From Streptomyces sp. CB02261 (GTDB taxonomy: Bacteria; Actinomycetota; Actinomycetes; Streptomycetales; Streptomycetaceae): a stretch of DNA of 64,000 nucleotides. The DNA lies in NCBI RefSeq assembly GCF_001905665.1, contig NZ_LIVX01000011.1, forward strand, positions 124,001-188,000. The letters are read 5' to 3'. A model generated the notes under the pieces. It made no database searches and had not been told where the DNA came from. It was given only the letters and a program-made list of their open reading frames with translations. The translations under genes were made by a program, and so were the position numbers. This document shows positions 47,947-55,916 of this stretch, in pieces (positions within the stretch are counted from its first letter, which is position 1; every line of letters starts with the position of its first letter).

Positions 47947-48508
47947 CGGCGGCGCGGCCCGTTCAACCACCAGCGCGAAGATCGTGGTGGCGGGTGGCTT
48001 CGGCGTGGGCAAGACCACGTTCGTGGGCGCCGTCTCGGAGATCAACCCGCTGCGTACCGAAGCCGTCATGACGTCGGCCTCGGCGGGCATCGACGACCTC
48101 ACGCACACCGGTGGCAAGACGACGACGACCGTCGCCATGGACTTCGGCCGCATCACCCTGGACCAGGACCTGATCCTGTACCTGTTCGGTACGCCGGGGC
48201 AGGACCGGTTCTGGTTCATGTGGGACGACCTGGTCCGCGGCGCCATCGGCGCCGTCGTCCTCGTCGACACCCGTCGTCTCGCCGACTGCTTCCCGGCGGT
48301 CGACTACTTCGAGAACTCGGGCCTGCCCTTCGTCATCGCCCTCAACGGCTTCGACGGGGCCCAGCCGTACCAGCCGGAGGAGGTCCGCGAGGCCCTCCAG
48401 ATCGGCCCGGACACCCCCATCATCACCACCGACGCCCGCCACCGTGCCGACGCCAAGAGCGCGCTCATCACGCTCGTCGAGCACGCCCTCATGGCCCGGC
48501 TCAAGTAG
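47927..48508 (+). CDS. cvnD: Ras-like GTPase CvnD, first copy
   Basis: This 193-aa P-loop GTPase has G1 VVAGGFGVGKTTFVGAVSEI, switch region DLTHTGGKTTTTVAMDFGRI, G3 GTPGQDRFWFMWDDL and ALNGFDGAQPYQPEEVREAL in the base-recognition area. It starts GTG within the end of cvnC. It differs from the second copy at only three residues (Gly/Asp, Ala/Asn, Lys/Arg). Confidence 0.96.
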   Translation: MDFASSSGGAARSTTSAKIVVAGGFGVGKTTFVGAVSEINPLRTEAVMTSASAGIDDLTHTGGKTTTTVAMDFGRITLDQDLILYLFGTPGQDRFWFMWDDLVRGAIGAVVLVDTRRLADCFPAVDYFENSGLPFVIALNGFDGAQPYQPEEVREALQIGPDTPIITTDARHRADAKSALITLVEHALMARLK

Positions 48509-48655
48509 CGGGGTCGGTCCGGGCGGTGTCATATGCCGCTGCCAGGGGCGGTCTGTGTCCTTCGACACGGCCGCCCGGGGGTTCATAACGTTTCGACAGA
48601 GAATTGGAGCGTCCTGGACACACGACGCATCCGATCGGTGTCACTGCGCTCACAT

Positions 48656-48679
48656 GAGCCCCGCCATTTGGCGGGGCTC
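48656..48679 (+). terminator. Terminator between the two conservons
   Basis: Perfect GAGCCCCGCCA arms (48656-48666 and 48669-48679) are followed by GCTCTTTATG. It lies 148 bp after cvnD1. The remaining gap to cvnA2 at 48848 has no convincing gene; a weak GGAAC-like sequence near 48740 could be a promoter element for the second conservon. Confidence 0.88.
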
Positions 48680-48847
48680 GCTCTTTATGCCCGTTTTATG
48701 TGCGGCATGGACCACTGAGGGGGGCCGTATCCCACTGTTTGGAACGGACCCCCATCACGTGCTGCAATTCATGAACTCCCGAGTAGTACGGCCCTGAACG
48801 AAACACCGGCACAACGTAGGTGCCGACGCCGAGAGGTTGTTGGTCGA

Positions 48848-51800
48848 GTGAGGCGAAGCAAGGAAAGCTCCGCGGAGCAGGACACGCGGGGCGCGCGGGG
48901 CAACTTCACGCCGCCGTCGCGTACTGCCGTGTCGCCCGCGGACGTGCCCGTGACACCGCCGCCGACCGCGGCCGAGGCCAAGGGAAGCTCCAGCAAGCTG
49001 TCGCCCCGCAACTGGCGGGTGCCCACCCGGCTGAACGCGATCCTCCTCATACCCGTGCTCGTCGGCCTCGTCATGGGCGGCTTCCAGGTCAAGGGCGCGA
49101 TCGACACCTGGCAGGAGGCGCAGGACGCCGAGAAGACGGCGCTCATCGTGCGCGCCGCCTCGGAGTACAGCACCGCCCTGCTCAACGAGCGCGACCTCAC
49201 CGCCGGTCCGCTGCTCGCCGCGAAGAGCGCCGAGGACCGCAAGAGCGACGAGGTCACGCGGGCGTACGCCGCGACCGACGCCGCCCGGGTCAAGTTCGAC
49301 GAGGCCGCCAAGAACCTGCCCTCGGGCCAGGGCCTGGAGCGCCGCCTGCGCCTCTTCAAGGACGAGGAGCCGAAGCTCGACGCGCTGCGCAAGGCCGCGT
49401 ACACCCGCTCCCTCGACCCGGTGAACACCCAGCTCGGGTACACCGGCGTCCAGCACTACCTCACCGAGTTCTCCAACGAGCTCGGTCTCGGCACCGGCAA
49501 CGTCACGGCCTACGGCCGCAGCGTCTACGCCGTCCAGCTGGCCAAGGGCGCCGAGTCCCTCCAGCGCTCGATCGGCACCCAGCTCCTGGTCCGGCCCAGC
49601 CGCCAGGAGGCCGTCTTCGCCCAGCAGTCCGTGGCGTTCAACTCGTACAACTACCTGGAGCAGATCGCCCTCGGCGAGTACGCCTCCGGCGGTATGCCCG
49701 AGGACGTCGAACTGCTCAAGAAGGTCATGGCCGGCAAGGCCGCCGAGGGCGCCAAGCAGATGCAGGCCGCCGGCGTCGAACTGCCCAAGGGCAAGGACGG
49801 CTCCGTCTACTCCGGCGTGGCCTCCGCGATCGGCACCGCCAAGAACCCCGACGCGCTCGCGGCCCTGAAGTCCAAGGGCATCACGGCCGAGTCCTGGATG
49901 GCCGTCGCCACCGCCAAGTTCGAGGGCTACTCCGAGGTCGAGAAGGTCCTCGTCGACAAGGCCGTGAACGAGGCCGTGAAGATCTCCGACGAGGCCAAGA
50001 CGGACGCCTGGGTCATCGGCGGCATCGTCGTCGTCGCCCTGCTCGCCGCGTTCATCCTCGCCGGGATGATGGCCCGCCAGATGAGCCGCTCGATGCAGCA
50101 GCTCCGCACCGCCGCCTTCGGCATCGCCGAGCAGCGCCTGCCGATGCTGGTCGACCAGCTCTCCCGCACCGAGCCGGGCCGCGTCGACACCCGCGTCCAG
50201 CCCATCCCGATCGACACGCAGGACGAGATCGGCGAGGTCGCCCGCGCCTTCGACCAGGTCCACCGCGAGGCCGTCCGGCTCGCCGCCGAGCAGGCCATGC
50301 TCCGGGGCAACGTCAACGCGATCTTCACCAACCTGTCGCGCCGCAACCAGTCGCTGATCGAGGGCCAGCTGACCCTGATCACGGACCTGGAGAACAACGA
50401 GGCCGACCCGGACCAGCTGGAGAACCTCTTCAAGCTGGACCACCTGGCCACCCGTATGCGCCGCAACGGCGAGAACCTCCTCGTCCTCGCCGGCGAGGAG
50501 CCCGGCCGCCGCTGGGACCAGCCGGTCCCGCTGGTCGACGTCATGCGCGCCGCCTCCTCCGAGGTGGAGCAGTACGAGCGCATCGAGCTCGCGGGCGTCC
50601 CGGAGGCCGAGATCCACGGCCAGGCCGTGACCGACCTCGTCCACCTGCTCGCCGAGCTCCTGGAGAACGCCACCACGTTCTCCTCCCCGCAGACCAAGGT
50701 CCGCGTCACCGCGACCCGTCTCCCCGACGGCCGCGTGATGGTCGAGATCCACGACAAGGGCATCGGTCTCACCGCCGAGGACTTCGCGGACATCAACCAC
50801 AAGCTGGCCAACCCGCCGACCGTCGACGCGGCCGTCTCGCAGCGCATGGGCCTGTTCGTGGTCGGCCGCCTCGCCGACCGCCACGGCATCCGGGTCCAGC
50901 TCCGCCCCTCGGGCGAGCAGGCCGGCACCACCTCGCTCGTGATGCTGCCGGACGCGATCACCCACGGCGGTGGCGGCGAGCAGCCGCTCCAGGACGACTT
51001 CACCGTCTCCCAGATCATTCCGCAGCAGCAGCAGAACGCGTTCGAGAGCGCGCCGCAGCAGCAGCCGATGCTGACCGCCGCCGACCTCGGCTTCGACGAC
51101 TCGCGCTACGAGCAGCAGGCCGAGGAGGAGCGCCCGATCGACCCGGTCGACCGCTCGCTGAAGCGCGAGGGGCGGCGTGCCGCCCTGGAGGCCCAGGCGC
51201 AGGGCGGCGAGCGCCCGCTCTACCGCGACGAGGCCGAGCAGGCCGAGCAGCCGGAGCAGGCGGACGCGTACGGGCACCAGGGCCAGGAGTACGGCCAGGG
51301 CCAGGAGTACGGGCAGCAGCAGGCCCAGGAGTACACGGCCGAGCAGTACGCCCCGGCGCAGGAGTACGGGCAGCAGCAGCCCCAGCAGACGCAGGGGTAC
51401 GGCCAGGAGTACGCGGGCGGCTACGCCCCGCAGGACCCGGCCGGTCTCCCGCAGCAGGACGGCTACGCGTACCCGCAGCAGGGTTATGAGACGTACCAGC
51501 AGCCCGGCTATGCGGAAGCCTCGTACGAGGCCCCGGAGGCCGAACACCAGCAGTACGGCAATACGTTCGATCCCCAGTCCCAGCAGGCGGAGTGGCAGGA
51601 TCAGAACACTTACGACAACGGCTGGCAGCAGCAGTACGGAGCGGAAACGGAATCTGCTCCGCGCGCTCCCGAACAGGCCCCCGAGCGCGTAGGCTTCGAC
51701 CGTCCGGGTCCGACCCCGAGTGCCGCCCCGGACGCCGGTCACGCGCTGACCGATGCCGGACTGCCGCGCCGCGGCAGCGTCGCCTCGCAGAGCCAGCAGG

Positions 51801-52174
51801 TGCCGCAGCAGCAGGCACCGCAGCAGGCGAAGCCCGCGCAGCCGGCGCAGGAGCAGCAGCAGAACGAAGCCGACGGCCCCGAGGCGTGGCGCTCGACCAA
51901 CGACGAGCGCTGGCAGCGGGCCGGGAAGCTCAAGGACCCGAAGGCGGGCGGGGTCACCTCCTCCGGTCTCCCCCGCCGGGTCCCGAAGGCCAACCTGGTC
52001 GAGGGCACGGCTGAGCAGACCCCGCAGGGCGGCCCCCAGGTCTCCCGCGCCCCTGAGGACGTACGGGGCAGGTTGAGCAACCTGCGCCGGGGCGTCCAGC
52101 AGGGACGCAGCGCGGGAACGGACACGAACGGATCGGGCCTCGGCCCGGGCAGTACCTACAACCAGGAGCGTTAG
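48848..52174 (+). CDS. cvnA: Conservon sensor-kinase-like protein CvnA, second copy
   Basis: This 1108-aa protein starts at GTG 48848. It has a disordered N-terminus, TM1 at ~62-80, a helical extracytoplasmic domain different in sequence from the first copy (~82-385) and TM2 at ~387-408. The conserved cytoplasmic core has FKLDHLATRMRRNGENLLVL, HLLAELLENATTFSSPQTKV and EIHDKGIGLTAEDFADINHK. The tail after ~700 is Gln-rich with GQEYGQ repeats, and ends SSGLPRRVPKANLVEGTAEQ and RLSNLRRGVQQGR like the first copy. The sensor domains differ, so the two systems should receive different signals. Confidence 0.92.
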   Translation: MRRSKESSAEQDTRGARGNFTPPSRTAVSPADVPVTPPPTAAEAKGSSSKLSPRNWRVPTRLNAILLIPVLVGLVMGGFQVKGAIDTWQEAQDAEKTALIVRAASEYSTALLNERDLTAGPLLAAKSAEDRKSDEVTRAYAATDAARVKFDEAAKNLPSGQGLERRLRLFKDEEPKLDALRKAAYTRSLDPVNTQLGYTGVQHYLTEFSNELGLGTGNVTAYGRSVYAVQLAKGAESLQRSIGTQLLVRPSRQEAVFAQQSVAFNSYNYLEQIALGEYASGGMPEDVELLKKVMAGKAAEGAKQMQAAGVELPKGKDGSVYSGVASAIGTAKNPDALAALKSKGITAESWMAVATAKFEGYSEVEKVLVDKAVNEAVKISDEAKTDAWVIGGIVVVALLAAFILAGMMARQMSRSMQQLRTAAFGIAEQRLPMLVDQLSRTEPGRVDTRVQPIPIDTQDEIGEVARAFDQVHREAVRLAAEQAMLRGNVNAIFTNLSRRNQSLIEGQLTLITDLENNEADPDQLENLFKLDHLATRMRRNGENLLVLAGEEPGRRWDQPVPLVDVMRAASSEVEQYERIELAGVPEAEIHGQAVTDLVHLLAELLENATTFSSPQTKVRVTATRLPDGRVMVEIHDKGIGLTAEDFADINHKLANPPTVDAAVSQRMGLFVVGRLADRHGIRVQLRPSGEQAGTTSLVMLPDAITHGGGGEQPLQDDFTVSQIIPQQQQNAFESAPQQQPMLTAADLGFDDSRYEQQAEEERPIDPVDRSLKREGRRAALEAQAQGGERPLYRDEAEQAEQPEQADAYGHQGQEYGQGQEYGQQQAQEYTAEQYAPAQEYGQQQPQQTQGYGQEYAGGYAPQDPAGLPQQDGYAYPQQGYETYQQPGYAEASYEAPEAEHQQYGNTFDPQSQQAEWQDQNTYDNGWQQQYGAETESAPRAPEQAPERVGFDRPGPTPSAAPDAGHALTDAGLPRRGSVASQSQQVPQQQAPQQAKPAQPAQEQQQNEADGPEAWRSTNDERWQRAGKLKDPKAGGVTSSGLPRRVPKANLVEGTAEQTPQGGPQVSRAPEDVRGRLSNLRRGVQQGRSAGTDTNGSGLGPGSTYNQER

Positions 52175-52175
52175 T

Positions 52176-52595
52176 GTGAGCATGAGCCAGGCGGCGCAGA
52201 ATCTGAACTGGTTGATCACCAACTTCGTGGACAACACCCCCGGGGTGTCGCACACGGTGGTGGTCTCCGCCGACGGACTCCTGCTGGCGATGTCCGAGGG
52301 GTTCCCCCGGGACCGCGCCGACCAGCTGGCGGCCGTCGCCTCCGGACTGACCTCGCTGACCGCGGGCGCGTCCCGGATCTTCGAGGGCGGTGCGGTCAAC
52401 CAGACCGTGGTGGAGATGGAGCGCGGCTTCCTCTTCATCATGTCGATCTCGGACGGCTCCTCGCTGGCCGTGCTGGCCCACCCCGAGGCCGACATCGGTC
52501 TCGTGGGCTACGAGATGGCCCTGCTCGTGGACCGCGCGGGCACCGTACTGACTCCTGACCTCCGGGCGGAGCTTCAGGGAAGTCTTCTCAACTAA
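52176..52595 (+). CDS. cvnB: Roadblock/LC7-domain protein CvnB, second copy
   Basis: This 139-aa protein starts GTG (MSMSQAAQNLNWLITNFV) just after the cvnA2 stop with GGAG upstream. It is very close to the first copy, with long runs of identical DNA. The centre and end carry the few differences, for example NQTVVEMERGFLFIMSISDG. Confidence 0.95.
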   Translation: MSMSQAAQNLNWLITNFVDNTPGVSHTVVVSADGLLLAMSEGFPRDRADQLAAVASGLTSLTAGASRIFEGGAVNQTVVEMERGFLFIMSISDGSSLAVLAHPEADIGLVGYEMALLVDRAGTVLTPDLRAELQGSLLN

Positions 52596-52687
52596 CAGAC
52601 AGACAGTGCGTTTCGCGCCACCGCCCCGTAGGGTGCGGTGGCGCGGTTCCACGGGACATGGACCGCGAGGCAGTCGAGGAGGAGAAC

Positions 52688-53248
52688 GTGGGAACACCAC
52701 CGGGCGCAAGCCCCTACAACGGTTATGACGCGCACCAGGCGCCGCTCGGCGACACCGCGCAGAACCGGTTCAACTTTCCCTCCACACCGAGCAGACAGGG
52801 TGCGTCGCAGCCCTACCGGCAGCCTCAGGGTCCTTCCGCGGGCGCGCACGGCGCCTCGCGCGCTCCGTCCGCCGCCGCTTCCGGCGGCTCGGGCGGTTCC
52901 GGCGGGCACAACCCGCTGGTGCGTCCGTACGCGATGACCGGCGGCCGGACCCGGCCGCGCTACCAGCTCGCCATCGAGGCACTGGTCAGCACGACGGCCG
53001 ACCCGTCCCGGCTGCAGGGGCAGTTGCCCGAGCACCAGCGGATCTGCCGGCTCTGCTTCGAGATCAAGTCGGTCGCGGAGATCTCGGCCCTTCTCTCCAT
53101 CCCCCTCGGCGTCGCCCGAATCCTCGTCGCCGACCTGGCCGAGGCCGGACTCGTCGCCATCCACCAGCCGGGCGGCGACGCAGCCGCCGGCGGCCAGCCA
53201 GACGTGACACTGCTCGAAAGGGTGCTCAGTGGACTTCGCAAGCTCTAG
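52688..53248 (+). CDS. cvnC: DUF742 protein CvnC, second copy
   Basis: This protein of about 186 aa starts at GTG 52688 (MGTPPGASPYNGYDAHQAPL), which has a perfect GAGGAGGAGAAC leader. An ATG 30 nt upstream is in frame but less likely. It has a longer disordered N-terminus than copy one, then LVRPYAMTGGRTRPRYQLAI and IPLGVARILVADLAEAGLVA. The end overlaps cvnD2 by 20 nt exactly as in conservon 1. Confidence 0.93.
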   Translation: MGTPPGASPYNGYDAHQAPLGDTAQNRFNFPSTPSRQGASQPYRQPQGPSAGAHGASRAPSAAASGGSGGSGGHNPLVRPYAMTGGRTRPRYQLAIEALVSTTADPSRLQGQLPEHQRICRLCFEIKSVAEISALLSIPLGVARILVADLAEAGLVAIHQPGGDAAAGGQPDVTLLERVLSGLRKL

Positions 53249-53810
53249 CGGCGGCGCGGCCCGTTCAACCACCAGCGCGAAGATCGTGGTGGCGGGTGGC
53301 TTCGGCGTGGGCAAGACCACGTTCGTAGGCGCCGTCTCGGAGATCAACCCGCTGCGTACCGAAGCCGTCATGACCTCCGCCTCGGCGGGCATCGACGACC
53401 TCACGCACACCGGCGACAAGACGACGACGACCGTCGCCATGGACTTCGGCCGCATCACCCTGGACCAGGACCTGATCCTCTACCTGTTCGGCACCCCCGG
53501 ACAGGACCGGTTCTGGTTCATGTGGGACGACCTGGTCCGCGGCGCCATCGGCGCCGTCGTCCTCGTCGACACCCGTCGTCTCGCCGACTGCTTCCCGGCG
53601 GTCGACTACTTCGAGAACTCGGGCCTGCCCTTCGTCATCGCCCTCAACGGCTTCGACGGAAACCAGCCGTACCAGCCGGAGGAGGTCCGCGAGGCCCTCC
53701 AGATCGGCCCGGACACCCCCATCATCACCACCGACGCCCGCCACCGCGCGGACGCCAAGAGCGCGCTCATCACGCTCGTCGAGCACGCCCTCATGGCCCG
53801 ACTGCGGTAG
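53229..53810 (+). CDS. cvnD: Ras-like GTPase CvnD, second copy
   Basis: This 193-aa GTPase is the same as the first copy except for three residues. By hand comparison the genes differ at about 19 of 582 bases, and a run of about 150 bases around 53506-53660 is identical. All GTPase motifs are intact. Confidence 0.96.
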   Translation: MDFASSSGGAARSTTSAKIVVAGGFGVGKTTFVGAVSEINPLRTEAVMTSASAGIDDLTHTGDKTTTTVAMDFGRITLDQDLILYLFGTPGQDRFWFMWDDLVRGAIGAVVLVDTRRLADCFPAVDYFENSGLPFVIALNGFDGNQPYQPEEVREALQIGPDTPIITTDARHRADAKSALITLVEHALMARLR

Positions 53811-53909
53811 TCCCGGCAGGCGTCCCACGGATGTGACAGGCCCCGCGCACCCCACCGGTGCTCGGGGCCTCGTCGTGCCGCCGGTGCGTTCCCGTGGCGT
53901 CCGGGCATG

Positions 53910-53949
53910 CCGAAGGCCCCCGCTCCGGTGGAGGAGCGGGGGCCTTCGG
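53910..53949. terminator. Bidirectional terminator between conservon 2 and accE
   Basis: Perfect 17-bp arms (53910-53926 and 53933-53949) with a 6-nt loop lie between convergent genes. Confidence 0.92.
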
Positions 53950-53960
53950 TACGGGCGGGG

Positions 53961-54155
53961 TCAGCGCCAGCTGTGCGGGGCGCGGAAGCCGTGCTCGCGC
54001 TCCAGGCGGCGCCAGCCGGCCGCGGTGCGGCCGTGGTGCTCGGTCTGCTCGGGCTGGGCGGCCGCGCGGGCGAGCAGCACCGCCGTGATGGCGGCGAGCT
54101 CCTCGGGGTCGGCGTGGCCCTTCTCGACGCGGAGAAGGTTGGCAGGGGTGGTCAC
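53961..54155 (-). CDS. accE: Acyl-CoA carboxylase epsilon subunit
   Basis: This 64-aa actinobacterial AccE starts GTG (MTTPANLLRVEKGHADPEEL) with AGGAG 8 nt upstream. It contains the helix AAITAVLLARAAAQPEQTE and ends in WRRLEREHGFRAPHSW. Epsilon subunits bind the beta subunit and raise activity. It starts 14 bp after the accB stop. Confidence 0.93.
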   Translation of the reverse strand: MTTPANLLRVEKGHADPEELAAITAVLLARAAAQPEQTEHHGRTAAGWRRLEREHGFRAPHSWR

Positions 54156-54169
54156 GTGGATGACTCCTC

Positions 54170-55753
54170 TTACTGAGGCGGGTTGCCGTGCTTGCGGGAC
54201 GGCAGGTCGGCGTGCTTGGTGCGGAGCATCGCGAGGGACCGGATGAGCACCTGGCGGGTGTCGGCGGGGTCGATGACGTCATCGACCAGGCCGCGCTCCG
54301 CGGCGTAGTACGGGTGCATCAGCTCGGCCTTGTACTCCTTGACCATGCGCGTCCGCATGGCCTCGGGGTCCTCGGCGTCCGCGATCTGCTTGCGGAAGAT
54401 CACGTTGGCGGCTCCCTCGGCGCCCATGACCGCGATTTCGTTGGTGGGCCAGGCGTACGTCAGGTCGGCGCCGATGGACTGGGAGTCCATGACGATGTAC
54501 GCGCCGCCGTAGGCCTTGCGCAGGATCAGCGAGATCCGGGGCACGGTCGCGTTGCAGTAGGCGTAGAGCAGCTTGGCGCCGTGCCTGATGATTCCACCGT
54601 GCTCCTGGTCGACGCCCGGGAGGAAGCCGGGGACGTCCAGAAGGGTGATGATCGGGATGTTGAAGGCGTCGCACATCTGCACGAAGCGGGCGGCCTTCTC
54701 GGAGGCCTCGATGTCGAGGACACCGGCCAGCGTCTGGGGCTGGTTGGCGACGAGACCGACGACCTGGCCGTCGAGCCGGGCGAGGGCGCAGATGATGTTG
54801 CGGGCCCAGCGCTCGTGGATCTCCAGGTAGTCGCCGTCGTCGACGAGCTCCTCGATGACCTTGTGCATGTCGTACGGGCGGTTGCCGTCGGCCGGCACCA
54901 GGTCCAGCAGGACCTCGGAGCGGCGGTCGGCCGGGTCCTCGGAGGCGACGGACGGCGGGTTCTCGCGGTTGTTCTGCGGGAGCATCGACAGGAGGTAGCG
55001 GACCTCCGCGATGCAGGTCTCCTCGTCGTCGTAGGCGAAGTGGGAGACACCGGAGACGCCCGCGTGGACGTCGGCGCCGCCGAGGCCGTTCTGGGTGATC
55101 TCCTCGCCGGTGACCGCCTTGACGACGTCGGGGCCGGTGATGAACATCTGCGAGGTCTCGCGGACCATGAAGACGAAGTCGGTCAGCGCCGGGCTGTAGG
55201 CGGCGCCGCCCGCGCACGGGCCGAGCATCACCGAGATCTGCGGGATGACACCGGAGGCGCGCGTGTTGCGCTGGAAGATGCCGCCGTAGCCGGCGAGCGC
55301 CGAGACGCCCTCCTGGATGCGGGCGCCCGCGCCGTCGTTCAGCGAGACCAGCGGGGCACCGGCCGCGATGGCCATGTCCATGATCTTGTGGATCTTCGTC
55401 GCGTGGGCCTCGCCCAGCGCGCCGCCGAAGATCCGGAAGTCGTGCGCGTAGACGAAGACCGTCCGGCCCTCGACCGTGCCCCAGCCGGTGATGACACCGT
55501 CGGTGTAGGGCTTCTTCGCCTCCAGGCCGAAGCCGGAGGCGCGGTGGCGGCGGAGCTGCTCCACCTCGCTGAAGGAACCAGGGTCGAGCAGCAGCTCGAT
55601 GCGCTCGCGCGCGGTCAGCTTGCCCTTCGCGTGCTGGGCCTCGGTCGCGCGGTCGCTCGGGCCGCGGAGAGCCTGCTCGCGCAGGACGTGCAGCTCGGCC
55701 ACACGGCCTCGGGCGTCAGCGGGCTCGCTCGGGATCTGGTCCACAACGGTCAT
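54170..55753 (-). CDS. accB: Acyl-CoA carboxylase beta (carboxyltransferase) subunit
   Basis: This 527-aa carboxyltransferase makes malonyl- or methylmalonyl-CoA for lipids and polyketides. Motifs are GPCAGGAAYSPALTDFVFMV, GGADVHAGVSGVSHFAYDDE and KAYGGAYIVMDSQSIGADL. In the last motif residue 420 is Ile. AccB-type subunits with Ile there accept acetyl-, propionyl- and butyryl-CoA, whereas PccB has Asp (established). So acetyl-CoA use is expected. The biotinylated alpha subunit is not in the window. Confidence 0.95.
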   Translation of the reverse strand: MTVVDQIPSEPADARGRVAELHVLREQALRGPSDRATEAQHAKGKLTARERIELLLDPGSFSEVEQLRRHRASGFGLEAKKPYTDGVITGWGTVEGRTVFVYAHDFRIFGGALGEAHATKIHKIMDMAIAAGAPLVSLNDGAGARIQEGVSALAGYGGIFQRNTRASGVIPQISVMLGPCAGGAAYSPALTDFVFMVRETSQMFITGPDVVKAVTGEEITQNGLGGADVHAGVSGVSHFAYDDEETCIAEVRYLLSMLPQNNRENPPSVASEDPADRRSEVLLDLVPADGNRPYDMHKVIEELVDDGDYLEIHERWARNIICALARLDGQVVGLVANQPQTLAGVLDIEASEKAARFVQMCDAFNIPIITLLDVPGFLPGVDQEHGGIIRHGAKLLYAYCNATVPRISLILRKAYGGAYIVMDSQSIGADLTYAWPTNEIAVMGAEGAANVIFRKQIADAEDPEAMRTRMVKEYKAELMHPYYAAERGLVDDVIDPADTRQVLIRSLAMLRTKHADLPSRKHGNPPQ

Positions 55754-55836
55754 GTACCGACCCTACGAAGTCGGACAAGAAAACCCCGCCGTCCACTCCG
55801 AACAGTCTCCCGTGTCGAATCCTGGCGAGGCTGGAC

Positions 55837-55865
55837 AGAACACGGACCCGTCCAGCCCGAGTCAA
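55837..55865 (-). promoter_or_regulatory. Putative accB promoter
   Basis: TTGACT (55860-55865) and TGTTCT (55837-55842) are separated by 17 nt on the minus strand, about 85 bp before accB. Confidence 0.5.
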
Positions 55866-55916
55866 CAGTGAGACACCCCCCGTGTTTGTAGGGGTTCGAC
55901 ATAGACCTCGCCGGGC

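Noticed and set aside
48755-52495. 1246-aa minus-strand ORF opposite cvnA2 and cvnB2
   Set aside because: Antisense shadow of conserved genes.
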